A DNA stretch of 64,000 nt, from assembly GCA_910588135.1 (NCBI GenBank), contig CAJUOT010000004.1:25809-89808 (forward strand). The letters are read 5' to 3'. Of the stretch, positions 1 through 9,721 are shown piece by piece. The position numbers and the translations under genes are program-made. This DNA comes from an uncultured Oscillospiraceae bacterium (lineage in GTDB: Bacteria; Bacillota; Clostridia; Oscillospirales; Oscillospiraceae). The first letter of the stretch is position 1. Each line of letters starts with the position of its first letter. Under the pieces are notes generated by a model that saw nothing but the letters and a program-made list of their open reading frames with translations, was not told the origin of the DNA and did no database searches.

Positions 1-1469
<1,469 letters not shown>

Positions 1470-1600
1470 GAAGCGCGGAGCCGTTGTGAGCAGCGCGGAT
1501 GGACCGAAGCGAAGGCAAGAGCCCAAGGCCCACGCAGTGGAACTGGGTCTTGCCTGAGTGGTCGGGAAGCCGCGCGTCGCGAACAGGCGCAGCGTGACAA
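1470..1600 (+). repeat. Family C repeat, copy C1 (gyrB-gyrA spacer)
   Basis: This 131 bp element fills the spacer. It starts at the base after the gyrB stop (GAAGCGCGGAGCCGTTGTG) and ends AGCGTGACAA just before the gyrA Shine-Dalgarno. An internal hairpin is built on AAGAGCCCAAGGCCC. It aligns with copies at 14387-14430, 32322-32513, 52768-52906 and 55033-55158. Confidence 0.75.
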
Positions 1601-1618
1601 CAGGAGGATTCCTAATAG

Positions 1619-4111
1619 ATGGCTAAAAACGACGAGTATATGACCCGGGATATCAGCTTTCCCAACCAGAAAATTGTTGAGATCAACCTGGAGCACGAGA
1701 TGCAGAACGCGTACATCGAGTACGCCATGTCCGTCATCAAGGGCCGGGCCCTGCCCGACGTGCGGGACGGCCTGAAGCCCGTCCACCGCCGGATTCTGTA
1801 CTCTATGTACGACACGGGCCTCACCTCGGACAAGCCCTTCAAAAAGTCCGCCACCTGCGTGGGCGAGGTGCTGGGCAAGTACCACCCCCACGGCGACCAG
1901 TCTGTCTATGACGCCCTGGTCCGCTTGGCCCAGGACTTCTCCATGCGCTATATGCTGGTGGACGGCCACGGCAACTTCGGCAGCGTGGACGGCGACCCCC
2001 CGGCGGCCTACCGTTATACCGAGGCCCGTATGTCCAAAATCGCCAATGAGATGCTCCGGGACATCGAAAAGGACACCGTGAACTGGGACCCCAACTTCGA
2101 CGAGTCCATCAAGGAGCCCCGTGTCCTGCCCAGCCGCTTCCCCAACCTGCTGGTGAACGGCTCGTCCGGCATCGCCGTGGGCATGACCACCAACATCCCG
2201 CCCCACAACCTGCGGGAGGTCATCGACGCGGTGATCTGCGTGCTGGACAACGAGAACGCCACCCTGGACGACCTGATGGAGCACATCAAGGGCCCGGATT
2301 TCCCCACCCGGGGGATCATCCTGGGCCGGTCGGGCATCCGGGCGGCCTACGCCACCGGCCGGGGCCGCATCCAGGTCCGGGCCCGCACCGAGATGGAGGA
2401 GTTCGGCCAGGGCCGCACCCGCATCATCGTCACCGAGCTGCCCTACCAGGTGAACAAGTCCCGGCTGGTGGAGAACATCGCCGACCAGGTGAAGGACAAG
2501 CGCTTGGAGGGCGTGTCCGGCCTGCGGGACGAGTCCGATGGAAAAAAGGGCATGAGGATCGTCATCGAGCTGAAGAAGGACGCCAACCCCCAGGTGACGC
2601 TCAACCGCCTGTTCAGCCAGACCCAGATGCAGGTCACCTTCGGCGTGATCCTGCTGGCCCTGGTGGACGACCAGAAGCAGCCCCGCATCCTCACCCTGCG
2701 GCAGATTCTGGACGAGTATATCGCCTTCCAGGAGGAGGTGCTCACCCGGCGCACCCGGTTTGACCTCAGGAAGGCCCAGGAGCGGGCCCACCTGCTGGAA
2801 GGCCTGCTCATCGCCCAGGACAACATCGACGAGGTCATCCAGATCATCCGCTCCAGCTACGACAACGCCAGGGAGCGGCTCATGGAGCGCTTCGGGCTGG
2901 ACGAGGTGCAGGCCCAGGCCATCTGCGATATGCGCCTCATCGCCCTCCAGGGCCTGAACCGGGAGAAGCTGGAGGCGGAGTACAAGGAGCTGGAGGAGCG
3001 CATCGCCTATTTCAACTCCCTGCTGGCCGACGAGGGCAAGCTGCGGGGCGTGCTCAAGGACGAGCTGACGGAAATTCGGGACAAGTACGGCGACGAGCGC
3101 AAAACCGAGATCGGCTTCGCGGAAAACGACATCGACATTGAGGATCTGATCGAGGAGGAGCAGTCCGTCTTTACCATGACGGCCAACGGCTACATCAAGC
3201 GCACCTCCGCCAGCGAGTACGCCGCCCAGGGCAAGGGCGGCATGGGCCGCAAGGGCATGACCGCCCGGGAGGAGGACTATGTGAACACGGTGTTCACCGC
3301 CTCCACCCACGACCATATCCTGTTCTTCACCGACAAGGGCCGGGTGTTCCGCAAGAAGGGTTATCAGATTCCCGAGGCGGGGCGCACCGCTAAGGGCACC
3401 AATATCGTCAACGTCCTCCAGGTGGAGCCGGGGGAGCGGGTGGCGGTGATGATCCACACCCGGGACATTTCTGAGGGGGAGAACCCCCGCTACCTCACCA
3501 TGTTCACCCGGAAGGGCACCGTGAAGCGGCTGGACGCCTCCTCGCTGAAGAACCTGCGCAACAACGGCCTGCGGGTGATCACCCTGGAGGAGGGCGACGA
3601 GCTCATCGAGGTGCGGGAGACCGACGGGGAACAGCGGCTGCTCATCGCCACCCACGACGGCATGGCCGCCTGCTTCCCGGAGGAGGAGGTGCGCACCACC
3701 GGGCGCACGTCCATGGGCGTGCGGGGCATCAAGCTGCGGGAGGGGGACTACGTGGTGGCCGCCGCCCGGGCAAAGCCGGGCAAAGCCGTGCTCACCATCA
3801 CGGAGAACGGCTACGGCAAGCGCTCCCCGGTGGAGGACTACCGCATCACCGCCCGGGGGGCCTACGGCGTGAAGAACTACGGCCTCACCGACAAGACCGG
3901 GGCCGTGGTGGGGGTCAAGGTGGTGGACGGCAGCGAAGACCTGCTGCTGGTAACCCAGTCGGGCACCATCATCCGCACCGATGTGGATGAGATCCGCACC
4001 TGCGGCCGTGCCAGCCAGGGCGTCATTGTCATGCGCTTCAAGGAGGAGGGCGACCGGGTGATCGCCCTGTCCCTGGCGGAGAAGGAGGAGACGCCTCCTG
4101 CGGAGGAATAA
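1619..4111 (+). CDS. gyrA: DNA gyrase subunit A
   Basis: GyrA is the DNA breakage-reunion subunit of gyrase. The 830 residues are a normal length. The catalytic tyrosine is Tyr133 in AAYRYTEAR. The quinolone-resistance region reads [12 protein letters not shown], so the position matching E. coli Ser83 is Gln94, while Asp98 (E. coli Asp87) is kept. The C-terminal beta-pinwheel carries a GyrA-box-like motif ([10 protein letters not shown]). The ATG is preceded by AGGAGG. It follows gyrB with repeat C1 between, so the two are presumably co-transcribed through the repeat. Confidence 0.98.
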   Translation: MAKNDEYMTRDISFPNQKIVEINLEHEMQNAYIEYAMSVIKGRALPDVRDGLKPVHRRILYSMYDTGLTSDKPFKKSATCVGEVLGKYHPHGDQSVYDALVRLAQDFSMRYMLVDGHGNFGSVDGDPPAAYRYTEARMSKIANEMLRDIEKDTVNWDPNFDESIKEPRVLPSRFPNLLVNGSSGIAVGMTTNIPPHNLREVIDAVICVLDNENATLDDLMEHIKGPDFPTRGIILGRSGIRAAYATGRGRIQVRARTEMEEFGQGRTRIIVTELPYQVNKSRLVENIADQVKDKRLEGVSGLRDESDGKKGMRIVIELKKDANPQVTLNRLFSQTQMQVTFGVILLALVDDQKQPRILTLRQILDEYIAFQEEVLTRRTRFDLRKAQERAHLLEGLLIAQDNIDEVIQIIRSSYDNARERLMERFGLDEVQAQAICDMRLIALQGLNREKLEAEYKELEERIAYFNSLLADEGKLRGVLKDELTEIRDKYGDERKTEIGFAENDIDIEDLIEEEQSVFTMTANGYIKRTSASEYAAQGKGGMGRKGMTAREEDYVNTVFTASTHDHILFFTDKGRVFRKKGYQIPEAGRTAKGTNIVNVLQVEPGERVAVMIHTRDISEGENPRYLTMFTRKGTVKRLDASSLKNLRNNGLRVITLEEGDELIEVRETDGEQRLLIATHDGMAACFPEEEVRTTGRTSMGVRGIKLREGDYVVAAARAKPGKAVLTITENGYGKRSPVEDYRITARGAYGVKNYGLTDKTGAVVGVKVVDGSEDLLLVTQSGTIIRTDVDEIRTCGRASQGVIVMRFKEEGDRVIALSLAEKEETPPAEE

Positions 4112-4195
4112 CGGGGGCGGAATGCTCTCTCGCGTGAGAAAAGGGAACCCGTAAATGTCCTTGCAGATGGAAAGTGCGGGGAGGTCGAGCAGGGC

Positions 4196-4609
4196 TTGCA
4201 AAAATTTTATATGAGCCAGTATGGAAACAAATTATTTGGCTGTGCCGCATTATTTGGTTTGTGTCTGGTCATTGAGGGAATTTTTGACGTGGGCTATGGG
4301 GAATATGCACTTCGCGGCTCCTGGGAGCGGATATTTGGCGCGTTTACCGGGACAGCGATGGTTGTGGGCTTTGGCGGTACTTTAGTTTTGTTTCATAACA
4401 AAAAGATGCGGCCAAATGCCAGATTTCTGCTTGAACTTGCTGTTTTAATATCTTTTCTGTCCCTTGGCCCTTTGGTGATGATGCTAAAGTTCTCCTATTT
4501 TATGGCAGCGGGGGGCGCATTGGTCTGTGGGCTCATATGCTGTGCGACGGTGATCCCTTTTGGCCTGTCATTGGTGTATCTTCTGGTGAAGAGGCGGAAG
4601 CTGAAATGA
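4196..4609 (+). CDS. Small integral membrane protein, unknown function
   Basis: 137 residues with about four hydrophobic segments (roughly residues 12-30, 45-66, 78-98 and 103-128) and a basic C-terminus ending KRRKLK. No family recognised. I prefer the TTG start at 4196 because GGGGAGG lies about 11 bases before it; the in-frame ATG at 4211 has no ribosome site. Its base composition is noticeably more A+T-rich than the gyrase and RNase H genes around it, which could mean recent acquisition. Repeat B1 begins directly after its stop codon. Confidence 0.7.
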   Translation: MQKFYMSQYGNKLFGCAALFGLCLVIEGIFDVGYGEYALRGSWERIFGAFTGTAMVVGFGGTLVLFHNKKMRPNARFLLELAVLISFLSLGPLVMMLKFSYFMAAGGALVCGLICCATVIPFGLSLVYLLVKRRKLK

Positions 4610-4611
4610 CC

Positions 4612-4886
4612 CTGGGCCGAACGGCGCACCACGGAGGCGCATTTGGTGGGCCTCGCCATTTTTCAGTGCCCGCAAATCAGCGGCAGCACCAATCGGGGGA
4701 GATCACTCCCGGCCCCGCGCGCCGGAAAGTCACAAAACAGCTGTCGTATAGGGCGTCCCCCGTAAACAGGGGTTCTTAGGGGGAGGCCGACTATGGAAGC
4801 GGCCCGCCCCCCGGGGCCGATTCCATTCGGAGGCCGCCCCCTGAGTGTGTCTTTGCCTACTTTCTGCACAAGCAGAAAGTAGGTCT
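4612..4886 (+). repeat. Family B repeat, copy B1
   Basis: This repeat fills the 309 bp between the small membrane gene and rnhA. Its 5' module contains GCGGCAGCACCAATCGGGG (4680-4698). Next comes CTTAGGGGGAGGCC (4775-4788), which pairs with GGCCGCCCCCTGAG (4832-4845). Last is a perfect 12 bp hairpin with arms at 4856-4867 and 4872-4883 and loop ACAA. It aligns with copies near 23.1, 24.9, 28.9 and 29.2 kb. Confidence 0.8.
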
Positions 4887-4918
4887 CCGAAGGAAGCTTT
4901 AGAAAGGAATCCCTGTTC

Positions 4919-5359
4919 ATGAAAACCGTGACGTTATACACCGACGGCGCCTGTTCCGGCAACCCCGGCCCCGGGGGCTGGGGGGCCATCCTGATGTACG
5001 GCCCCCACAAGAAGGAGCTCAGCGGCGGCGAGCGCAGCACCACCAACAACCGCATGGAGCTCACCGCGGTGATCCGGGGGCTGGAGGCGCTCAACGAGCC
5101 CTGCGCCGTGGAACTCTACTCCGACTCCAAATACGTCATCGACGCGCTGGAGAAGGGCTGGGCCCGGGGCTGGCGGGCCCGGGGCTGGATTAAGGCAGAC
5201 AAAAAGCCCGCCCTCAACCCCGACCTGTGGGAGCGGCTGCTGGCGCTGTGCGAGCGCCACACCGTCACCCTCCACTGGGTCAAGGGCCACGCCGACAACC
5301 CGTTCAACAACCGCTGCGATGAGCTGGCGGTGGGGGAGTGGCAAAAGCTGAAAAAATGA
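4919..5359 (+). CDS. rnhA: Ribonuclease HI
   Basis: RNase HI cuts the RNA strand of RNA-DNA hybrids (R-loops, primers). 146 residues, usual for the family. The carboxylate set is present: Asp9 (YTDGACSGN), Glu47 (NNRMEL), Asp69 (YSDSKY) and Asp134 (NRCDELA), with His124 in VKGHADN. The ATG has AAAGGA about 10 bases upstream. There is no sign of a hybrid-binding N-terminal domain. A diverged second copy of its last 24 codons lies at 5495-5569 beyond repeat A1, so the present 3' end may be a replacement. Confidence 0.97.
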   Translation: MKTVTLYTDGACSGNPGPGGWGAILMYGPHKKELSGGERSTTNNRMELTAVIRGLEALNEPCAVELYSDSKYVIDALEKGWARGWRARGWIKADKKPALNPDLWERLLALCERHTVTLHWVKGHADNPFNNRCDELAVGEWQKLKK

Positions 5360-5378
5360 GGCCCTTGACCCACAGGTC

Positions 5379-5493
5379 GGGGCCCCCGCGCGAGCCCAGC
5401 GGAGCGGGTCGCGTGGGGAGAGGAGGAGCAAGGAAGCACGTGAAGATTTCGCCGTCAGGCGGAAACGAAGCGAAGCGGACTTTGCGACGACGC
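5379..5493 (+). repeat. Family A repeat, copy A1 (after rnhA)
   Basis: This 115 bp repeat begins GGGGCCCCCGCGCGAGCC. It contains GGGGAGAG, GGAGCAAGG and TTTCGCCG...GGCGG, and ends GCGGACTTTGCGACGACG. The same order of blocks, in the same sense relative to the upstream gene, is found at 16571-16797 and 18499-18611. It is bounded on the right by a second copy of the rnhA 3' end. Confidence 0.8.
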
Positions 5494-5494
5494 G

Positions 5495-5569
5495 GGCCAT
5501 GCCGACAACCCGTTTAACAACCGCTGCGATGAGCTGGCGGTGGCCGAGTGGAAGAAATTGAAGCCGTAA
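5495..5569 (+). pseudogene. rnhA 3'-end remnant
   Basis: 25 codons reading [20 protein letters not shown] then KLKP and stop. They align without gaps to the intact rnhA C-terminus, with 13 nucleotide differences in 75 by my count. Similarity begins abruptly at GGGCCA, where repeat A1 ends. The fragment keeps its stop codon, and the next gene's ribosome site follows within 40 bases, so this may be the older gene end displaced by an insertion. It is too short to be functional. Confidence 0.85.
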
Positions 5570-5620
5570 CCCTTCGCGCCTGGCGGTGCGGAACAAATAA
5601 AGAGAAAGAAGGAATGACCC

Positions 5621-5998
5621 ATGGGCAAGTTTGTGATCTCCAAGGCAAAGAACGGCGAGTACACCTTCAACCTGAAAGCGGGCAACGGCGAGGTGATCCT
5701 CTCCGCCTCCGAGACCTACGCCAGTTTGGACAGCTGCAAAAACGGCGTGGAGTCAGTGCGCAAGAATTCCACCGCCCACGTGGAGGACCAGACCAAGGAG
5801 GGCTTTGAGGAGCTCACCCACCCCAAGTTCGAGCTGTACACCGACAAGGCGGGGGAAACCCGCTTCCGCCTCAAGGCCCGCAACGGGGAGAACATCGGCC
5901 GCAGCGAGGGCTACAAGGCCAAGGCCAGCGCCCTGAACGGCATCGCCTCCGTGGGCAAAAACGCCCCCGAGGCCAGCGTGGTGGTGGAGGAAGCGTGA
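5621..5998 (+). CDS. Tandem DUF1508 (YegP-like) protein
   Basis: 125 residues made of two copies of the DUF1508/UPF0339 fold. Copy one starts at GKFVISKAKNGEYTFNLKAG (residues 2-50) and copy two at PKFELYTDKAGETRFRLKAR (about 69-117). Each has the family's central GN(G)E and a SCKNGV or ALNGIASV tail. The family is small and soluble and its biochemical role is unknown. AGAAAGAAGGA precedes the ATG. It probably ended an rnhA operon before repeat A1 was inserted, and a terminator at 6007-6034 follows. Confidence 0.88.
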   Translation: MGKFVISKAKNGEYTFNLKAGNGEVILSASETYASLDSCKNGVESVRKNSTAHVEDQTKEGFEELTHPKFELYTDKAGETRFRLKARNGENIGRSEGYKAKASALNGIASVGKNAPEASVVVEEA

Positions 5999-6006
5999 GC
6001 AGACAA

Positions 6007-6036
6007 GAAAGCGCCGGGCTGCCCCGGCGCTTTCTC
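6007..6036. terminator. Bidirectional intrinsic terminator
   Basis: A 12 bp stem GAAAGCGCCGGG / CCCCGGCGCTTTC with loop CTGC, an A-run to its left and TTTCTCTT to its right. It separates the DUF1508 gene (+) from the convergent ribbon-helix-helix gene (-). Confidence 0.85.
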
Positions 6037-6195
6037 TTATTCCGCTTCCTCCCGCTCCAGCCGTTCCAGGTGGTCCCGCAGGGCGAGGTTGATATAGCTG
6101 GAAACTGAGCGGTCATCGTACTCAGCCAGTCCCTTGATTTTCTGGTAGACTGGGTCGTCCAGCGTGATACTGATCCGAACTTTCAAAGGCTTCAT
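6037..6195 (-). CDS. Short ribbon-helix-helix (CopG/MetJ-like) DNA-binding protein
   Basis: 52 residues. The N-terminal strand KVRISITLDD (residues 5-14) and the helices VYQKIKGLAEYDD and SVSSYINLALRDHLERL form a standard ribbon-helix-helix pattern, as in antitoxins and small repressors. The acidic tail EREEAE is typical of such short proteins. It is divergent from a 55-residue gene at 6282 across 86 bp, and both promoters appear to share a TTGACAA core. It is likely autoregulatory. No toxin-like partner is evident beyond the neighbour, so calling it an antitoxin would be speculation. Confidence 0.75.
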   Translation of the reverse strand: MKPLKVRISITLDDPVYQKIKGLAEYDDRSVSSYINLALRDHLERLEREEAE

Positions 6196-6236
6196 AACAT
6201 CACCTGCCTCATCATAGCATTTTCATCAACCTAATA

Positions 6237-6265
6237 TTGACAACTCATATCAGATCATATACAAT
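6237..6265 (+). promoter_or_regulatory. Strong sigma-A promoter, divergent region
   Basis: TTGACA (6237-6242), a 17 bp spacer, then TACAAT (6260-6265), directed at the 55-residue gene. On the other strand TTGTCA (6238-6243) overlaps the same -35 and could serve the ribbon-helix-helix gene, so one bound repressor could silence both. Confidence 0.8.
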
Positions 6266-6281
6266 ATGACAGGGTGATACC

Positions 6282-6449
6282 ATGAACGAGCATGAATTTG
6301 ACAAGGCGCTCTCGGACTTTCTGGACGACGAACAGTATGAACGGGCCAGCGAGACGGTCTATCAGCTGATCCGCGCCGCCTTTGCCGCCGGCTGGCGGGC
6401 GGCGCTGGGTTCGGATATCGGGAACGTTATAAAGGCGGAGAAGGGGTAG
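6282..6449 (+). CDS. 55-residue acidic protein of unknown function
   Basis: The protein starts MNEHEFDKALSDFLDDEQYE. A predicted helical N-terminal half is followed by an amphipathic segment VYQLIRAAFAAGWRAAL. GGGTGATACC precedes the ATG, and a consensus promoter lies 17 bases further up. It is divergent from the ribbon-helix-helix gene at 6037-6195, so the pair may act together. No family recognised. The good promoter and conserved small-gene arrangement argue that it is real. The stop is followed at once by a partial family B repeat. Confidence 0.6.
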   Translation: MNEHEFDKALSDFLDDEQYERASETVYQLIRAAFAAGWRAALGSDIGNVIKAEKG

Positions 6450-6463
6450 CGGCGCTGCGCAAG

Positions 6464-6600
6464 CTCAGGCGCAAAACCGTGGGCCCCGCTTGGCTTCCGT
6501 GTCTGGAGACAGGCGGCAGCGCAAATAGGGGGGAGCCAGTCGAAAGCCGCGTGCGCCGGAAGGGATATAACCAGAAGCCAAGGGAGCGCCCCACAGGGCC
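6464..6600 (+). repeat. Partial family B repeat, copy B6
   Basis: Only the 5' module is present. It includes GGCGGCAGCGCAAATAGGGG (6512-6531) and GCGCCGGAAGGG. The long-range stem and terminal hairpin of full copies are absent. It occupies the space between the 55-residue gene and the aspS terminator. Confidence 0.6.
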
Positions 6601-6625
6601 CCGGCCCTCGCTGTGAGAGAGAAAG

Positions 6626-6655
6626 CAAGCCCCCGTCGGAAGACGGGGGCTTGTT
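6626..6655 (-). terminator. Intrinsic terminator directly after the aspS remnant
   Basis: A stem CAAGCCCCCGTC / GACGGGGGCTTG with a four-base loop. On the minus strand it starts two bases after the TAA of the displaced aspS tail and is followed by CTTTCTCTC. On the plus strand it is followed by TTTTATT, so it can work both ways. Its position suggests it was the original aspS terminator. Confidence 0.75.
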
Positions 6656-6731
6656 TTATTCTTCCTCTTTCGCGGTGACCGCGATGTTCAGCTCGTCCAA
6701 CTGCTTCTGCTCCACGGTGGACGGTGCGCCC
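6656..6731 (-). pseudogene. aspS 3'-end remnant
   Basis: Bases 6661-6731 match 6889-6959 inside aspS with four differences in 71. The frame encodes GAPSTVEQKQLDELNIAVTA then KEEE and stop, one residue different from the intact tail. It lies beyond repeat A4 and immediately before a terminator, so the fragment plus terminator looks like the original gene end. This is the same arrangement as at rnhA. Confidence 0.88.
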
Positions 6732-6866
6732 TCGTCGCCGCAAGCTCCATATCCCTCGCTCCCGCCTTTGGCGGGAGCTCGCTCATTGCGCTGCGGCTCC
6801 GCTCCCCACAAAAGCTGAGGTGCGCTTTTGCGGGGACCCCATTAAAAGCGGCTTTGCGGGGGCCCC
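6732..6866 (-). repeat. Family A repeat, copy A4 (after aspS)
   Basis: On the minus strand it begins GGGGCCCCCGC, carries GGGGTCCCCGCAAAAGCG and CTTTTGTGGGGAG, and ends GCGGCGACGAG at the aspS remnant. The middle block matches the inserted part of A2 more closely than A1 or A3. It is in the same sense as aspS. Confidence 0.7.
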
Positions 6867-6883
6867 GGTGATGGGCGTTTGGA

Positions 6884-8662
6884 TTACGCTTCCTCTTTCG
6901 CGGTGACCGCGATATTCAGTTCATCCAACTGCTTCTGTTCCACGGTGGACGGTGCGCCCATCATTAAATCCTGGGCCCGCTGGTTCATGGGGAAGGGGAT
7001 GACCTCGCGGATGGACTCCTCGCCGGTGAGCAGCATGATCATCCGGTCCACCCCGGGGGCGGCGCCCGCGTGGGGGGGCGCGCCGTAGGTGAAGGCGTTG
7101 TACATGGCGGGGAACTTGGCCTTCACGTCGGCCTCGCCCAGGCGCACCAGCTCGAAGGCCTTCACCATGATCTCTGGGTCGTGGTTGCGCACCGCGCCGG
7201 AGGCGGTCTCATAGCCGTTGCACACCAGGTCGTACTGGAACGCGGTGATGGTCAGCGGGTCAACCTCCCCCGCCGCTGCCTTTTGGAGGATGTCCAGCCC
7301 GCCGTTGGGCATGGAGAAGGGGTTGTGGCAGAATTCCAGTTCGCCGCTCTCCTCGCCGACCTCGTACATGGGGAAGTCCACGATCCAGCAGAACTGGTAC
7401 TGCTCCTTGTCCATGTGGCTTGGGCAGAAGGCCCCCAGCTTGCTGCGCAGCACCCCGGCGGTCTTCTGGGCGGCGGCCAGCCTGCCCGCCGCCAGCCCCA
7501 CGAAGCACCCGGGTGTCAGCCCCAGGGCCTTGACTACCTCGTCCTTGATGGGCTGGACGAACTTGGCGATGCCGCCCACGATCTCCCCGCCCTCGTCATA
7601 GCGGAACCAGTAGGCTTTCTCCCCCGCCTGCACCTCCACGTCCGCGCACAGCTTGTCGATCTGCTTCCGGGTGCCCTCGAAGCCGGTGACCACAATGGCC
7701 TTGACGGTGTTCCCCTCGAAGGGGGCGAAGCCGCAGCCGGACAGGGCGCCGGTGGCGTCCTGGATGAGCAGGTCGATGCGCAGGTCGGGCTTGTCGGTGC
7801 CGTAGAGCTCCATGGCGTCGTTGAACTTGATGCGCCGGAAGGGGGCGGGGGTGACCCGGTCATACAGGCCGTACTGCCGGAATACCGGCACCAGCACCCG
7901 TTCCAGCACGGCCAGCACGTCCTCCTGGGTGGCGAAGGACATCTCCATGTCCAGCTGGTAGAACTCGCCGGGGGTGCGGTCGCCCCGGGCGTCCTCGTCC
8001 CGGAAGCAGGGGGCGATCTGGAAGTACTTGTCGAAGCCGGAGGCCATCAGCAGCTGCTTGAACTGCTGGGGGGCCTGGGGCAGGGCGTAGAACCTGCCCG
8101 GGTGCTTGCGGGAGGGGACGAGGTAGTCCCTGGCCCCCTCGGGGGAGGAGGCGGTGAGGATGGGGGTGGTGATCTCCAAAAACCCCTCGCCGATCATGGC
8201 GGCGCGCAGGGCGGCCACCACGTTGGAGCGCAGGATGATGTTTTGCTTCACTTCGGGGTTGCGCAGGTCGAGATAGCGGTATTTGAGCCGGGTGGCCTCG
8301 TCCGCCTCCCGGGAGCGGCTGATGGGGAAGGGCAGTTCGTTGTGGCGGCAGCGGCCCAGCACCTCAATTTTGGCGGGCACCACCTCGATGTCGCCGGTGG
8401 GCATATTGGGGTTCTTGCTGTCCCGCTCCCGGACCACGCCCTCGACGGAGATGGTGGACTCCTTGTTCAGCCCCTTCACGGCGGCCAGTGTTTCCCCGGT
8501 CTCCAGCACCACCTGGGTGGCGCCGTAGAAGTCCCGGAGCACCAGGAAGGCCAGGGTCTGCCCCACCTCCCGGACGTTCTCCATCCAGCCCACCAGCTTC
8601 ACCTGCTGTCCCACGTGCTCCAGGCGCAGGTCATTGCAGGTGTGGGTACGCGATTGAACCAT
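6884..8662 (-). CDS. aspS: Aspartyl-tRNA synthetase
   Basis: AspRS charges tRNA-Asp (or Asp and Asn tRNAs if non-discriminating). An N-terminal OB fold (RTHTCNDLRLEHVGQQV...) is followed by a class II core, a bacterial GAD insertion (about residues 290-410) and motif 3 GAAPGVDRMIMLL. Motif 2 reads RDEDARGDRTPGEFYQLDME, with GEF where E. coli has PEF preceded by different residues. I use the ATG at 8662 (MVQSR, 592 residues) because GGAG lies nine bases upstream; the longer reading needs a TTG with no ribosome site. It is the last gene of the Asp T-box operon. Its 3' end is duplicated at 6661-6731. Confidence 0.96.
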   Translation of the reverse strand: MVQSRTHTCNDLRLEHVGQQVKLVGWMENVREVGQTLAFLVLRDFYGATQVVLETGETLAAVKGLNKESTISVEGVVRERDSKNPNMPTGDIEVVPAKIEVLGRCRHNELPFPISRSREADEATRLKYRYLDLRNPEVKQNIILRSNVVAALRAAMIGEGFLEITTPILTASSPEGARDYLVPSRKHPGRFYALPQAPQQFKQLLMASGFDKYFQIAPCFRDEDARGDRTPGEFYQLDMEMSFATQEDVLAVLERVLVPVFRQYGLYDRVTPAPFRRIKFNDAMELYGTDKPDLRIDLLIQDATGALSGCGFAPFEGNTVKAIVVTGFEGTRKQIDKLCADVEVQAGEKAYWFRYDEGGEIVGGIAKFVQPIKDEVVKALGLTPGCFVGLAAGRLAAAQKTAGVLRSKLGAFCPSHMDKEQYQFCWIVDFPMYEVGEESGELEFCHNPFSMPNGGLDILQKAAAGEVDPLTITAFQYDLVCNGYETASGAVRNHDPEIMVKAFELVRLGEADVKAKFPAMYNAFTYGAPPHAGAAPGVDRMIMLLTGEESIREVIPFPMNQRAQDLMMGAPSTVEQKQLDELNIAVTAKEEA

Positions 8663-8701
8663 GATAATCAACTCCAATTCGTAATATTGCAGAAATATAC
8701 T

Positions 8702-9169
8702 TCAATTTGTATTCAAAAGCTGTTCCGCCGCATCTTCGAACCCGGCGGTTGGAACATAGGGATTCCACCGTCCGTCTTTTCCCGGAACCCAAAGGGCGTT
8801 TCCGTCCCAGTAGGCGGTATAGGTGACAACGCAGCCCTCGCACCGTTGGAATATCACGCCCGCCCCGGAGGGCCGGGCGTTCCGCGCCCTGCGGTAGCGG
8901 CTGGTCTCCAGCAGTGCCGTGATCTCGTCAGTCAGCGGTTCCTTCCAGGTGTGAGATGCCCCATCCGCTGTCGGGGGCTCGCCGCTCCAGCCATAGGAGA
9001 GCGCCCGCGCCGGCACAGGGACAAATTCCACGCCCCCCGTTCGGTCTCCCAGCTGGTCAAACGTCAGACTGGGTGTGGACAGACGACCCCAGACAACCCA
9101 TACAACGGCGACCATCGCCGCCAGAATCGCGGCGGCTATGGCGCGCTTTTTTAAAACCAGCCCCCTCAC
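8702..9169 (-). CDS. Membrane-anchored hypothetical protein
   Basis: 155 residues. Basic VLKKR is followed by one membrane segment (AIAAAILAAMVAVVWVVW, about residues 10-27) and an extracytoplasmic domain with a CEGC pair (FQRCEGCVV). I assign the GTG start because AGGAGG lies seven bases before it, inside the end of the upstream gene; only one base separates that stop from this start, so the two are translationally coupled. No family recognised. It is in the hisS-aspS operon but has no evident link to translation. Confidence 0.7.
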   Translation of the reverse strand: MRGLVLKKRAIAAAILAAMVAVVWVVWGRLSTPSLTFDQLGDRTGGVEFVPVPARALSYGWSGEPPTADGASHTWKEPLTDEITALLETSRYRRARNARPSGAGVIFQRCEGCVVTYTAYWDGNALWVPGKDGRWNPYVPTAGFEDAAEQLLNTN

Positions 9170-9170
9170 C

Positions 9171-9665
9171 TCAACCCTCCTGGAATGTCCCATACGCCTG
9201 GATAATCCGGGCCAGTTCCTCATACAGCCCCTGGTCGGTGTAGTAGAAGCCGCTGCTGAAATACACCTGCCCGTTGCCGTAGACGGAGGGAGTCTCCCAG
9301 TGGGGATTCCGCAGCACCATGGACAGGTGGACGCTGCCCCTCGGGTCGTCAATGGAGTAGCCGTCTTGGAAAGGGAGAAACAGGTTGCCCAGGCTGGCCC
9401 GGTAGGAGTGGCCGTCAAAAGCCCGGGTGACGGCCTCGATAGCCGCCCCCTCCGCCTGGTCCGCGTCCATCTTCCAGACATCGAAGCCGAAATCCTCCGC
9501 CGACCGCCAATAGGAGGCGACGTTGGAGGCGGCCAGGCTGGTGATCTCCTCATTTTGCGCGCCCGCGATGTCCCGCCAGCTCCTGGGCCGGGTGTACCAC
9601 AGGCAGAACGCGGCGAGGACGGCCAGCGCCGCGCCCGCGGCAATCGGCCATTTCCACTTTTTCAT
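9171..9665 (-). CDS. Membrane-anchored hypothetical protein
   Basis: 164 residues. The N-terminal anchor MKKWKWPIAAGAALAVLAAF precedes a periplasm-side domain with conserved-looking FLPFQDGYSIDDPRGS and YFSSGFYYTDQGLYEELA. The ATG at 9665 is favoured because AGAGG is seven bases upstream; the in-frame ATG at 9671 would sit on top of it. Not recognised as a family. It is coupled to the next hypothetical gene by a one-base gap and lies between hisS and aspS. Confidence 0.7.
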   Translation of the reverse strand: MKKWKWPIAAGAALAVLAAFCLWYTRPRSWRDIAGAQNEEITSLAASNVASYWRSAEDFGFDVWKMDADQAEGAAIEAVTRAFDGHSYRASLGNLFLPFQDGYSIDDPRGSVHLSMVLRNPHWETPSVYGNGQVYFSSGFYYTDQGLYEELARIIQAYGTFQEG

Positions 9666-9721
9666 GCGCATACCTCTTTCCAGTTTGTAATATCAGGCGG
9701 GGATACAGCGGATTGTTATTG

